DNA from: Betaproteobacteria bacterium | GTDB lineage: Bacteria > Pseudomonadota > Gammaproteobacteria > Burkholderiales > Usitatibacteraceae | Assembly: GCA_016708825.1 (NCBI GenBank) | Contig: JADJEZ010000005.1 | Location: 124,001 to 188,000, forward strand | Reading direction: 5' to 3' | DNA: 64,000 bases | Part shown: piece after piece, positions 27,196 through 36,557 of the stretch | Layout: each line of letters opens with the position of its first letter | Position numbering within the stretch: position 1 is the stretch's first letter | Program-made: the position numbers and the translations under genes | The notes under the pieces: generated by a model | The model's input: the letters and a program-made list of their open reading frames with translations, nothing else | What the model was told of the DNA's origin: nothing | Databases searched by the model: none

Positions 27196-29562
27196 TCAGT
27201 TCCTGAGCGGCTTGCCGGTCTTGAGCATGTGCTCGATGCGGGCCTGGGTCTTCTCGGTCTTCGCGAGCTCCACGAAATGGTGGCGCTCGAGGTCGAGCAG
27301 CCACTTCTCGTCCACGAGGCTCCCGGGCTCGACTTCGCCACCGCAGATCACCGTGGCGATCCGCGAGCCGATCTCGTAGTCGTGCCCGGAGATGAAGCCG
27401 CCCTCCTTCATGTTCACCAGCATCATCTTGAGCGTGGCGATCCCGGTCTTTCCCGCGACGGGGATGCCGGTCGGCGCGAGCGGCGGGCGGTGTCCCGACT
27501 CGGCCATGGCGCGCGCCTGCTGCTTCGCGACGTAGAGCAGTTCCGCGGGATGGAACACCACCACGTCGGCGGGCTTGAGGTATCCCAGCTCCCGCGCGTG
27601 CTCCGCGCTCTTCGATACCTCCGCCATCGCCACCTGGCGGAAAAGGCGGCCGAGCTCCGGAAAGGCGTCCCCGCCCTTCGCCCAGGCATTGGCACGCAGG
27701 GCGAGCTCCTTCAGCCCCGCGCCCGCCGGCAGCAGGCCCACGCCGACCTCCACGAGGCCGATATAGCTTTCGAGCGCGGCGACCACGCGCTGCGCATGCA
27801 TGACGAACTCGCAGCCGCCACCGAGCGCAAGGCCCTCCACGGCCGCGACCGTGGGCACCGGGCTGTACTTGAGCCGCTGCGAGGTGCGCTGGAAGAGCGC
27901 GACCATCTGCTCGAACTCGTCGAACCTGCCGGCCTTGAGGGACTCGAGCGCGGCCTTGAGGTTGGCACCCACCGCGAAGGGCGCCTCGTGCCAGATGACG
28001 AGGGCGTCGTGCTTCGCCTCCGCTTCGTCCAGCGCCCGGTTCAGGCCCGCGAGGACCTCCGTCCCGAGCGAGTGCATCTTGCTCTTGAAGGAGACGATCG
28101 CGATGCCGTCGCCCTCGTGCCACATGCGCACGCCCTCGTCCTCGAAGACGGTGGTGCCCCGGTCCGCGGGCTTCTCGCCCAGGACGAGTTCGGGAAAGCG
28201 CTGGCGGGAGTAGACGGGAAGCGTCGAGCGCGAGTGCAGCGTGTCGTCGGCCGCGGAGAACGAACCCTCGGGGCCATGCACGCCCTTGCGCCCGTCGCTC
28301 ACCCAGCCGGGCAGCGGCGCTTTCGCCATGGTCTTGCCGGCGGCGATGTCTTCCGCGATCCATCCGGCCACCTGCTGCCAGCCCGCGGCCTGCCACAGCT
28401 CGAAGGGCCCCTGCTTCCACCCGAACCCCCAGCGGATGGCGAAATCGACGTCGCGCGCGCAGTGTGCGATCTCCGCGAGATGCACCGCGCAGTAATGGAA
28501 GAGGTCGCGGAAGATGGCCCAGAGGAACTGCGCCTGGGGGTGCGGGCAGGCGCGCAGCTTCGCGAACTGCTGCGCGGGGTTCCTCTCCTTGAGGATGGCC
28601 TGCACTTCCTCGGCGACCGCGCCGGCGGAGGGCCGGTAATCCTCGCTTGCGAGATCGAGGACGTGGATCTCCTTGCCCTTCTTCACGAAGATGCCGGCCC
28701 GGGTCTTCTGGCCGAGCGCGCCCTTGGCCACCAGCGCCGCGAGCCAGCCGGGGGCCCGGTAGTGCGGGTGCCACGGGTCCGAGGACAGGGTGTCGTGCAT
28801 CGTCTTCACCACGTGCGCCATGGTGTCCAGGCCCACCACGTCGGCGGTCCGGTAGGTGGCGCTTTTTGCGCGGCCGATGGCGGGGCCGGTAAGCGCGTCC
28901 ACCTCGTCGAAGCCCAGCTTGAAGGCGAGCGTGTGGTGCATCGTCGCGAGCATCGAGAAGACGCCCACGCGATTGGCGACGAAGTTGGGCGTGTCGCGGG
29001 CGCGGACGACCCCCTTGCCGAGCGTGGTCGTGAGGAAGGCCTCGAGGTCGTCCACGACCGCCGGGGCCGTCGCGGCCGTCGGGATGATCTCCACCAGGCG
29101 CATGTAGCGCGGAGGATTGAAGAAGTGGATGCCGCAGAAGCGCGGGCGTATCGCCTTCGGCAGCACGTTCGAGAGTTCCGTGATCGAGAGCCCCGAGGTG
29201 TTGGAGGCGAAGATCGCGTGGGGTGCGAGATGGGGCGCCACCTTGTCGAAGAGCGCCTTCTTCCAGTCCATGCGCTCGCTGATCGCCTCGATGACCAGGT
29301 CGCATCCGGCGAGGAGCGCCAGGTGCTCTTCGTAGTTGGCGGGCGTGATGTGCCCGGCGACCGACTTCACGGAAAGCGGGCTGGGTTCCAGCTTCGCGAG
29401 ACCCTCGAGCGCCTTGCGCACGATGGCGTTCTTGTCGCGGCCTTCAGCGGCCAGGTCGAAGAGAACCGGCTGCACGCCGGCATTCGCGAGGTGCGCGGCG
29501 ATCTGCGCGCCCATGACGCCGGCGCCGAGGACAGCAGCCTTGCGGACGAGGAACTTGGACAC
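27196..29562 (-). CDS. 3-hydroxyacyl-CoA dehydrogenase/enoyl-CoA hydratase fusion (HAD first, ECH second)
   Basis: The 788-residue bifunctional protein catalyses hydration of enoyl-CoA and NAD-dependent oxidation of 3-hydroxyacyl-CoA. The Rossmann fold starts the protein (VLGAGVMGAQIAAHLANAG, 11-29), SNTSGLSITELS and GIHFFNPPRYM follow near 125-160, and the HAD C-domain has NFVANRVGVF near 200. The crotonase domain lies at about 470-700 with VEGLALGGGCEF, the oxyanion-hole region. This order is that of B. subtilis FadN and opposite to FadB/FadJ. It is intact and sits between the thioesterase and thiolase genes. Confidence 0.93.
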   Translation of the reverse strand: MSKFLVRKAAVLGAGVMGAQIAAHLANAGVQPVLFDLAAEGRDKNAIVRKALEGLAKLEPSPLSVKSVAGHITPANYEEHLALLAGCDLVIEAISERMDWKKALFDKVAPHLAPHAIFASNTSGLSITELSNVLPKAIRPRFCGIHFFNPPRYMRLVEIIPTAATAPAVVDDLEAFLTTTLGKGVVRARDTPNFVANRVGVFSMLATMHHTLAFKLGFDEVDALTGPAIGRAKSATYRTADVVGLDTMAHVVKTMHDTLSSDPWHPHYRAPGWLAALVAKGALGQKTRAGIFVKKGKEIHVLDLASEDYRPSAGAVAEEVQAILKERNPAQQFAKLRACPHPQAQFLWAIFRDLFHYCAVHLAEIAHCARDVDFAIRWGFGWKQGPFELWQAAGWQQVAGWIAEDIAAGKTMAKAPLPGWVSDGRKGVHGPEGSFSAADDTLHSRSTLPVYSRQRFPELVLGEKPADRGTTVFEDEGVRMWHEGDGIAIVSFKSKMHSLGTEVLAGLNRALDEAEAKHDALVIWHEAPFAVGANLKAALESLKAGRFDEFEQMVALFQRTSQRLKYSPVPTVAAVEGLALGGGCEFVMHAQRVVAALESYIGLVEVGVGLLPAGAGLKELALRANAWAKGGDAFPELGRLFRQVAMAEVSKSAEHARELGYLKPADVVVFHPAELLYVAKQQARAMAESGHRPPLAPTGIPVAGKTGIATLKMMLVNMKEGGFISGHDYEIGSRIATVICGGEVEPGSLVDEKWLLDLERHHFVELAKTEKTQARIEHMLKTGKPLRN

Positions 29563-29622
29563 GGTGTTCTCCTGGTGCTCTCCGCCCGGGCGGGTTGGGT
29601 TTCGAAAGGGTTGCGGCGCGGC

Positions 29623-30025
29623 TCAGGCCCTCCATGCCGCCGGGGATCGGTCGCGGGCGGCGCGCGGCGTCGATGGCCACGTAGGTGAGCTGCGCCTCGG
29701 TGACCTTCACCGCGTCGGTGCGGCCGTCGCGCCCGCGGTGCGCGAAGACCTCGACGTCGACGGTGACGGAAGTGCGGCCCACCTTCGCGACTCTCGCGTA
29801 GAAGCTCACGAGGTCGCCCACGAAGACCGGCTCCTTGAAGAGGAAGGAATTCACCGCCACGGTCACGATGGGCCCCTGCGCGCGCTCGTAGGCCGGAACG
29901 CTTCCGGCGAGGTCGACCTGCGCCATCACCCAGCCCCCGAAGATCGTGCCGTGCGCGTTCGTATCCGCCGGCATGGGGATGATGCGAAGGACGGGCTGTT
30001 CGCCCTGGGGAAGGTCGGCGTTCAT
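29623..30025 (-). CDS. Acyl-CoA thioesterase, YciA/hotdog type (C-terminus frameshifted)
   Basis: The protein of about 134 residues is a single-hotdog thioesterase: RIIPMPADTNAHGTIFGGWVMAQ near residues 14-36 includes the HGTIFGG active-site helix, and VTVAVNSFLFKEPVFVGDLVSFYA is near 55-78. As given, the frame runs on to 29444 and overlaps the next gene by 119 bases. A one-base slip near 29640 would instead give a TGA at 29623-29625, just after the normal family end (AIDAARRPRPIPGG). The ATG at 30025 is five bases from the operator-like palindrome at 30031-30046. No clear Shine-Dalgarno is present, so the mRNA leader may be very short. Confidence 0.85.
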
Positions 30026-30030
30026 GGGTT

Positions 30031-30046
30031 TCAAACGAGCGTTTGA
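30031..30046. promoter_or_regulatory. PsrA-type operator (TCAAACGAGCGTTTGA)
   Basis: This is a 16-base inverted repeat, TCAAACG-AG-CGTTTGA, containing CAAAC-N4-GTTTG, the core known for PsrA-family repressors of fatty-acid genes. It lies between the acyl-CoA ligase stop and the thioesterase ATG. The same arms recur in the promoter of the TetR gene at 39828-39845. Confidence 0.65.
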
Positions 30047-30051
30047 TTCTA
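30046..30051 (-). promoter_or_regulatory. Candidate -10 element (TAGAAT) of the thioesterase-HAD-thiolase unit
   Basis: TAGAAT matches TATAAT at five of six positions and abuts the operator palindrome on its downstream side. The regulator's own promoter has the same layout. No good -35 hexamer was found, because this DNA is the end of the ligase gene. Confidence 0.4.
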
Positions 30052-30056
30052 CTCCA

Positions 30057-31877
30057 TCACGTCCCGTGGCCCCGGTAGAGATCCGCGAGGCGCGCACCGT
30101 TTTGCTCGAGGATCCGGTTGCGCTTCGGCTTGAGCGTCGGCGTGAGCAGGCCGTTGTCCACGGTCCAGCCGTCGGCGAGGAGGGCCACGCGCCGCACCTG
30201 CGCGTAGCCCGGGAACTCGTGCAGCTGCTTCGCGATCCGCGCGAGCACGAACTTCTCCGCCCGTTCCCTGCCCTCGCCCGCGGGATCGGCCGGCAGGCCG
30301 TTCGCCTGCGCGGCCGCCTGCCACGCGTCGCGGTCGAGTACGACCAGCGCGCCGAGGAAGGGCTTGCCCTCGCCCACCACGAGCGCCTGCTCCAGGAGCG
30401 GATCGAGCTGGATCGCGAGCTCCATGTCCACGGGCGGCACCTTCTCGCCGTTGGCCATGACGATGATCTCCTTGATGCGCCCGGTGATGTAGAGAAGGCC
30501 GTTCTCGAGCTTCGCCTGGTCGCCGGTATCGAGCCAGCCCGCATCGTCCAGCACCTGCGCGGTGGCCTCGGGCTGGTTCCAGTAGCCCATCATGACGTTG
30601 GGGCCGCGCACGCGCAGGACGCCGTTGTCGCCGAAGGCGACCTCGATCCCGGGCAGGACGGCACCGATGGAGGCGGGATCGTTCTTCTCGAGCCGGTTCA
30701 CCGAGACCACGGGCGAGGCCTCCGTGAGCCCGTAGCCCTGGCAGATCGGCAGGCCCAGGCCGATGAAGGTCCTCGCGATCCGCGGGTTGAGCGCCGCGCC
30801 CCCGCTCACCGCGATGCGCAACCTCCCGCCGAGGCGGTCGAGAAGACGGGCGGCCACCAGCACCCGCAGGGCGGGCCAGAGGAGGAACGCGGGCTTCCAC
30901 GGACCCCGTCCCTGCCGCCACTCGAAGAGGCTCCAGCCCGTGCGTGTGGAGAAATCGAACAGGCGCCGCTTCGCTCCCGAGGCCTCCTCGAGCTGGCCCT
31001 GGATCGCCGCGTGCAGGCGCTCGTAGATCCGGGGCACGGACACGATCGCCGTGGGCCGCACGGTCCGGAAGTCCTCGGAGAGCTGCGCGATCGAGCGCGC
31101 GAAGGCGACCTGCGCGCCCGCGACCATCGTGAGGTAGTAGCCGACCGTGCGCTCGAACATGTGGGAGAGCGGCAGGAAGGACAGGAACACGTCCTCGGCG
31201 TACACGTCGATGCCCCCGAGGCCCGACACGACGTTCTGCAGCATGTTGCGGTGCGAAAGCATCACGCCCTTCGGGCGGCCGGTCGTTCCCGACGTGTAGA
31301 CGATGGTGGCGAGCGCGCCGGCCCCGACGCGCGCCGGCGCTTCCTCCAGCGGTTGCGCGGGAAGCCAGTCGGAGAGCGACCTCACATCGGGATCGCCGGT
31401 CGCGGCAGTCGCCTTCACGGTGACGATACGCCTCAGCCCGGGCATCCGGTCGCGCACTTCGGCCAGGCGCGAGAGGTGCTCTTCGCCCTCGACCACGAGC
31501 AGCTTCACGCCGGCGTCGTCCGGGCAGTAGGCGATGTTTTCGGGCCCGTCCTCGACGTACCCGGGCACGGTGACGAGGCCCTGGGCCAGGGCGCCCTGGT
31601 CGAACCAGACCCATTCCTTGCCGTTCCTCAGCATGATCGCCACCCGCTCCCCGGGCTCCAGACCCTCGGCCGCGAAGGCGGCGCGCACGCGCGAGACCAT
31701 GCCCGCGGTCTCGAGCCAGGTATGCGACTTCCACGCCTGTGCGCCCGCGTCGAACTCCCGGTAGGCCACCGCGTCGGGCGTCATCGCGACCCGCGCGGCG
31801 AAGGCGTCCGCTATCGTGTCGTCGTCACCGATCGGGATCTGCCGCCCGTGGCGGGCCGGGCCGCGGGGCGCGCTCAC
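30057..31877 (-). CDS. Long-chain acyl-CoA synthetase (AMP-binding, FadD-like)
   Basis: The 606-residue adenylate-forming ligase activates free fatty acids with ATP and CoA. The AMP-binding P-loop YTSGTTGRPKGVMLSH lies near residue 190, QGYGLTEASPVVS near 370, and the hinge DTGDQAKLENGLLYITGRIKEIIV near 460-485 includes the conserved Arg. The C-terminal Lys region is PTLKPKRNRI. The GTG at 31877 overlaps the TGA of the alpha/beta hydrolase gene (GTGA). Downstream lies an internal operator and the thioesterase. The long-chain form (FAA1-like) is supported by the extended C-terminal domain. Confidence 0.93.
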   Translation of the reverse strand: MSAPRGPARHGRQIPIGDDDTIADAFAARVAMTPDAVAYREFDAGAQAWKSHTWLETAGMVSRVRAAFAAEGLEPGERVAIMLRNGKEWVWFDQGALAQGLVTVPGYVEDGPENIAYCPDDAGVKLLVVEGEEHLSRLAEVRDRMPGLRRIVTVKATAATGDPDVRSLSDWLPAQPLEEAPARVGAGALATIVYTSGTTGRPKGVMLSHRNMLQNVVSGLGGIDVYAEDVFLSFLPLSHMFERTVGYYLTMVAGAQVAFARSIAQLSEDFRTVRPTAIVSVPRIYERLHAAIQGQLEEASGAKRRLFDFSTRTGWSLFEWRQGRGPWKPAFLLWPALRVLVAARLLDRLGGRLRIAVSGGAALNPRIARTFIGLGLPICQGYGLTEASPVVSVNRLEKNDPASIGAVLPGIEVAFGDNGVLRVRGPNVMMGYWNQPEATAQVLDDAGWLDTGDQAKLENGLLYITGRIKEIIVMANGEKVPPVDMELAIQLDPLLEQALVVGEGKPFLGALVVLDRDAWQAAAQANGLPADPAGEGRERAEKFVLARIAKQLHEFPGYAQVRRVALLADGWTVDNGLLTPTLKPKRNRILEQNGARLADLYRGHGT

Positions 31878-32728
31878 GCGGCGGCCTTCCCGCGCAGCCA
31901 GTCCAGCGTGTCCTGCCAGAGCTTGTCGCCGCTTGCCGGCTGGAAGTAGCCGAGGTGCCCGATGCGTTCGCGGCCCGCGCCGGACGGCGCGACATGGCGC
32001 CGCTCCACGCGCGCGTTGCGGTAGTACCCGTGCATCCGGTCGACGGCGGCTTGCGTGAGCATCGCGTCGTCGGTGAAGGAATAGCCCAGGACCGGAATGG
32101 TCACCGCATCGAAGCGACGGCGAATGGCCTCGCCCTCGCAGAGGAGGTAATCGGGATGCGTGGCCCAGCGCCTCCACTGCCACGCAACACCCGCCGGAAG
32201 GTCGCCCACCATCCCGAGCCGCCTTCCGGGAAAGTAGCCGAACAGCGTGGTGAGCGCCGGGATCGCCACGAACCAGAAGATGCGCACCTGTATCGGCATG
32301 CGTTCGTTCAGGCGGTACCAGCCGGAGCCCGCGGTGACGGTCACGAACGCCTTCAGGCGCGCGGTTTCCGCGACCGCGCCGAAGAGCTGCCCGCCGAGGC
32401 TGTGGCCGATCGCGAAGGCCGGAAGACCCGGGTCCATGGACCTCGCCTCGCGCAGCATCGCATCGAGGTCGCAATCGGCCCAGGTGGTGATGTCCGCCTC
32501 GATTCTCCGCAGGCCGTCGCCGCGGGAGGCCCCCATTCCGCGATAGTCGAAGGTGAGGACGTGCACGCCGTGCTCCGCCAGGTGGCGCGCCAGCGGCTCG
32601 TAGAAATCCTGCCGCACGCCCATGGCGCCCGCGACGAGGAGCGTGGCCCAGGCGCGGCCCTCGGCGGGGAATCGGGTGACCGCGAGTTCGTGGCCGTCGG
32701 CGGCCCTCGCCGCGTCGCGAAGCTCCAT
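31874..32728 (-). CDS. Alpha/beta hydrolase
   Basis: The 284-residue hydrolase has the HGxxG-like turn replaced by VAGAMGVRQDFYEPLA, then FDYRGMGAS near residue 62. The nucleophile elbow is GHSLGGQ near 109-115, so the serine is present. SFTDDAML near 217 and HLGYF near 262 fit the acid and His. Relatives are annotated as esterases or lipases. In this operon it may release acyl chains for the neighbouring ligase. There is no signal peptide, so it acts in the cytoplasm. It overlaps the ligase gene by four bases. Confidence 0.85.
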   Translation of the reverse strand: MELRDAARAADGHELAVTRFPAEGRAWATLLVAGAMGVRQDFYEPLARHLAEHGVHVLTFDYRGMGASRGDGLRRIEADITTWADCDLDAMLREARSMDPGLPAFAIGHSLGGQLFGAVAETARLKAFVTVTAGSGWYRLNERMPIQVRIFWFVAIPALTTLFGYFPGRRLGMVGDLPAGVAWQWRRWATHPDYLLCEGEAIRRRFDAVTIPVLGYSFTDDAMLTQAAVDRMHGYYRNARVERRHVAPSGAGRERIGHLGYFQPASGDKLWQDTLDWLRGKAAA

Positions 32729-32732
32729 CGCC

Positions 32733-33197
32733 TCAGGCCTTGCGGCGCGGGGAGACCCACATCGTGATGACGGCGCGGCATACGACTTCGCCAGCGCGGT
32801 CCCGCACCTCCACGGTCACCGGGATGTCGCGGCCGGGGCCTTCCGCGATTTCCGCGATTTCGGCGCACGCCTCGATGTCGGTTTGCGCCTTCTTCAGGTA
32901 CTCCACGCGCATGCCCTTGGGCAGCCAGCGCATGCCCGGCGGGATCGTGATCTCCGTCATCGTCCCCGCGGCGAGCTCCGCGAGGTTGCACATCGCGATC
33001 GCGTGCACCGTGCCGATGTGGTTCGTCACCGCGCGGCGCTTGCGCATCGAAACGCGCGCGAATCCCGGGCGGAATTCCTCGAACCGGGGACGGATGCTGC
33101 CGAAGTAGGGCGCCTTCGCGCAGACGATGCGCGAGAAGATCGCCTTGCCGAAGGGCACGCCTTCCATCCGCCGCCAGAGCGCGAGGGCCGGATTCAT
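32733..33197 (-). CDS. DUF4442/PaaI-like hotdog-fold protein
   Basis: The 154-residue single-hotdog protein is of the DUF4442 kind. FRPGFARVSMRKRRAVTNHIGTVHAIAMCNLAE near residues 40-75 contains the NHIGTVHA helix that takes the place of the thioesterase active-site helix. It ends with VICRAVITMWVSP-like strands. It may hydrolyse acyl-CoA or only bind it. The ATG at 33197 was chosen as the family start; another in-frame ATG lies 15 bases upstream. It sits four bases upstream of the alpha/beta hydrolase in the beta-oxidation run. Confidence 0.8.
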   Translation of the reverse strand: MNPALALWRRMEGVPFGKAIFSRIVCAKAPYFGSIRPRFEEFRPGFARVSMRKRRAVTNHIGTVHAIAMCNLAELAAGTMTEITIPPGMRWLPKGMRVEYLKKAQTDIEACAEIAEIAEGPGRDIPVTVEVRDRAGEVVCRAVITMWVSPRRKA

Positions 33198-33249
33198 CCC
33201 GCCACCCGGCAACGGCGGGCTGCGGACGCCCGTGGTCGGCCGCCACCCA

Positions 33250-35297
33250 TCACGCGGGGATGGCGTCCCAGCCCGTGTCGGGCTCGAATCGCTCCCCGTG
33301 CTTCGCGCGGAGCTCGGCCATCGTCTTCAGCCACGACTCCTTGCCGCGTTCCCGGATCGCGGAGATCGGCCCGCCGCGATGGGGCGCGAAGCCCGTGCCG
33401 AAGATCACGCCCGCGTCGCACAGGTCCGCATCGGTCACGATCTTCTCGCGCAGGCACGCCACCGCCTCGTTCAGCGCCGGGATCACCAGCCGGTCGGCGA
33501 GGGGCTTCAGGTCCACGGAGCCGCTCCCGCTCGACTTGCGGGGCTTGCCCTTGACCCACGTGTAGAAGCCCTGGCCCGATTTCTTGCCCAGGCGCTTCGC
33601 CTCGATGTTCGCCTGCAGGCGCTTCGGGATCGGCATGCCCGGCTTCGCGAGTTCCTGGCCAACGGCCCAGCAGATGTCCAGGCCCACCATGTCCGCGAGC
33701 TCGATGGGGCCCATGGGCATGCCGAAATCCCTCGCGGCCGCATCGATCGTCTCCCCGGGCACGCCCTCGTCCAGCATCAGCATCGCTTCCATGAGGTAAG
33801 GCGAGCACGCGGTTCACGAGGAAGCCGGGCGCGCTTTTGCAGGGCAGCGGGAGCTTGTCGATCTGCCGGGCGAAGGCCTGCCCGGCGAGCATCACGGCGG
33901 GCGCCGTCTGCGGGCCCTCCACGATCTCCACCAGCATCATCATCGCCACGGGGTTGAAGAAGTGCAGGCCGACGAGGCGATCCGGCGCCTTGAGGACCCC
34001 GGAGAGTTCCTGGAGCGGGATGCTCGAGGTGTTCGAGGCGAGGATGGCCCCGGGCTTCATCCTCGGCTCGATGCCCGCGAAGAGCTTGCGCTTGATCTCC
34101 GCGTTCTCGACGATGGCCTCGATGATCAGGTCCGCCTTGGCCACGCCGTCTCCCTTCACGTCGGGAATGAGGCGGTCGAAGGCCGCCTGGACGGTGCGGC
34201 TGCTTCAGGCGCTTCTTGTAGAGCGCGTGGGCGCGCTGGATGGCGGGCGAGATGCGCTCGGGCGCCAGGTCCTGCAGCGTGACGGTGATGCCCTTCAACG
34301 CGCACCACGCGGCGATGTCGCCGCCCATCGCGCCGGCGCCGATCACGTGCAGGTGCCGCACCGGCTCGACGCTTCCGCCCTCCTGCGGCTGCGCATCCGC
34401 GCCGGGCTTGCCCAGGGCCTTCATCCGGTCCTGGAGCTTGAACAGGCGAATCAGGTTTCGCGTCGTCGGGTGCGCGAAAAGGCTCGCCATCGACCCCGGA
34501 TGGTCGACGGGGACGTTGCGCACGTCCCCGCCGAAGTCCTTCCACAGGTCGATGATCGCGTAGGGGGCCGGGTAATGGTCCGCGCGCGCCTTCTCGGCCA
34601 CCTGCTTCCTCGACATGGACGCGACGAGGGAGCGCACCACCGGCCAGCCGGTTGCAGCCGCAGACAGCGGCGGCTTGTGGGGAGGCGGCGGCTTCGCGAA
34701 GAACATCCGCACGGCATTGGCGAAATGGCGCTTCTGCGTGACCGCGTCCACCAGCCCCATCTTCTTCGCGCGGCGGCCATCGACGCCGCGACCGGTCAGC
34801 ATGAGGTCGAGGGCATTGGCGGCGCCGACGAGCGGCGGCAGGCGCTTCGCACCTCCCCAGCCCGGCACGATTCCGATCAGCACTTCCGGCAGGGCCATGC
34901 GCGTCTTCGGGCCGTCGTCCGCGATGCGATAGCGGCAGGCAAGCGAGAGCTCCGTGCCGCCTCCCATGCAGAAGCCGTGGATCATGGCGAGCGTCGGAAA
35001 GGGAAGTGCTGCGATCTTGTCGAAGACCTCGTTGCCGAGTGCGGTGAAGGCCATGGCCTCGTCCGCGCTCGAGATCTTCGTGAACTCGTCGATGTCCGCC
35101 CCGGCCGCGAATCCGTTTTCCTTGGCGGAGAGGATGGCGAGGCCCTTCGGCGGCATGGCCGCGAGGTGATCGGCTATCCGGCCGAGTTCCTGGAGCACCT
35201 CCGTCGAAAAGGTGTTGGTCGCGCTGCCCGCGCGGTCGAACCGCAGCCACGCGAGGCTTTGCGCGTCCGTTTCGAGATCCCAGTGCTTCAGGTCCAT
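33250..35297 (-). CDS. fadJ: Enoyl-CoA hydratase/3-hydroxyacyl-CoA dehydrogenase fusion, FadJ/FadB-like (two frameshifts)
   Basis: The complete product would be about 680 residues. The ECH domain comes first (SAKENGFAAGADIDEF near 57, GFCMGGGTELSLACRYRIA near 108, LPEVLIGIVPGWGGAKRLP near 137). The HAD domain follows (HVIGAGAMGGDIAAWCAL near 325, NTSSIPLQELSG, GLHFFNPVAMMMLVE, GPIELADMVGLDICW). Slips near 34201 and 33798 split the HAD part into three frames, and all three pieces are well conserved. It pairs with the thiolase gene 16 bases upstream in an FadI/FadJ-like order. The domain order is opposite to that of the protein at 27196-29562. Confidence 0.88.
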
Positions 35298-35313
35298 GTC
35301 TTTCCTTGTCTCT

Positions 35314-36557
35314 TCAGGGCCGCTCGAGAAGCATGGCGCCGCCCTGCCCCCCGCCGATGCAGAGCGAGGCCACGGCGCGCCTTCCGCCCGTGCGCTCGAG
35401 CACCTTGAGCGCGTGCAGCACCACGCGCGCTCCGGAGGCGCCGATGGGATGGCCCAGCGCGATGGCGCCGCCGTCGATGTTCAGCTTCCCCCGGTCGAGC
35501 CGGCCGAAGGCGCGGTCTAGGCCGAAGTGCTCCTTGCAGTACGCGTCGCTCTCCCACGCGGCGAGGCAGCCGAGCACCTGCGCGGCGAACGCCTCGTTCA
35601 CCTCCACGCAGTCGATGTCGTCCCAGCCGAGGCGGTTTCGCTTGAGCATCGGCGTGATCGCGTGGACCGGCCCCAGGCCCATTTCCGCAGGGTCGAGCGC
35701 GCCCCAGTTTGCGTCGACCACGCGCCCGAGGCTGGTCAGGCCGTATTCGTCCACGACTTCCTCGGCCGCCAGCACGAGCATCGCCGCGCCGTCGGTGATC
35801 TGCGAGCTGTTGCCCGGCGTCACGTTGCCGTAGGTCCGGTCGAAGACGGGCTTCAGCTTCGCGAGCTTCTCGACCGCGGCCCGTAGATCGCCTCGATCTC
35901 CGTGAGGTGCCCGTTGTCCTGGGCGAAGGCGAGGCGGCGGTGCGATTCCACCGCGAACTCGTCCATCATCTCGCGCGTGATGCCGAAGCGCTGCGCGACG
36001 ATCTCGGCGGTCGAGCCCATGGAGAGCTTCACCACCGGGTCCGTCAGGCCGCGCAGGATGGCGATGACCGGCGCGAGGTAGGCGAGGCGGAACTTCGCGG
36101 CGGTCGCGGCCCGCTGCCCGAGGGACTTCGCCGCGTACCAGTCCGCGAGCCAGTTCACCATCGCCGGCCCGAAGAGCAGCGGCGCGTGGCTCATGGCGTC
36201 CGTGCCGCCGGCGAGCACCAGGCTCGAGCGCCCCGCCTGGATGTTCAGGTACGCCGTGTCGATCGCCTGCATGCCCGAGGCGCAGTTGCGCATGACGGTC
36301 CATGCCGGGACCTTCTCCCCGCAGCCCAGGCGCAGCGACACCACGCGGCCGATGTTGGCCTCGTCGGCCGACGGCATGGCCGCGCCCAGGATGACTTCGT
36401 CGAAGGCGGTCGCGTCGAAGGGCTGCCGGGCGATGAGCGGGCGCCCGGCGGCGACCGCGAGATCCGACCCGGTGAAGGGTCCGAGCCCCTTCTTCGCCTT
36501 GAGGAACGGCGTGCGCGCGCCGTCGACTACATGGACGCGGCGGCTTTGAGCGGCCAT
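35314..36557 (-). CDS. fadI: Acetyl-CoA C-acyltransferase, FadI-like (frameshifted)
   Basis: The degradative thiolase is about 414 residues long. The nucleophile is Cys92 in MRNCASGMQAID. NEAFAAQVLGCLAAWES, GGAIALGHPIGASGARV and LCIGGGQGGAM hold the remaining catalytic residues. A slip near 35881 breaks the frame between EIEAIYG and RAAVEKLAKLKPVF. The ATG at 36557 lies inside the 3' end of the acyl-CoA dehydrogenase gene (31-base overlap), preceded by GGAGAAGGCC. Sequence and neighbours resemble FadI, the partner of FadJ. It is distinct from the thiolase at 25950-27152. Confidence 0.9.
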
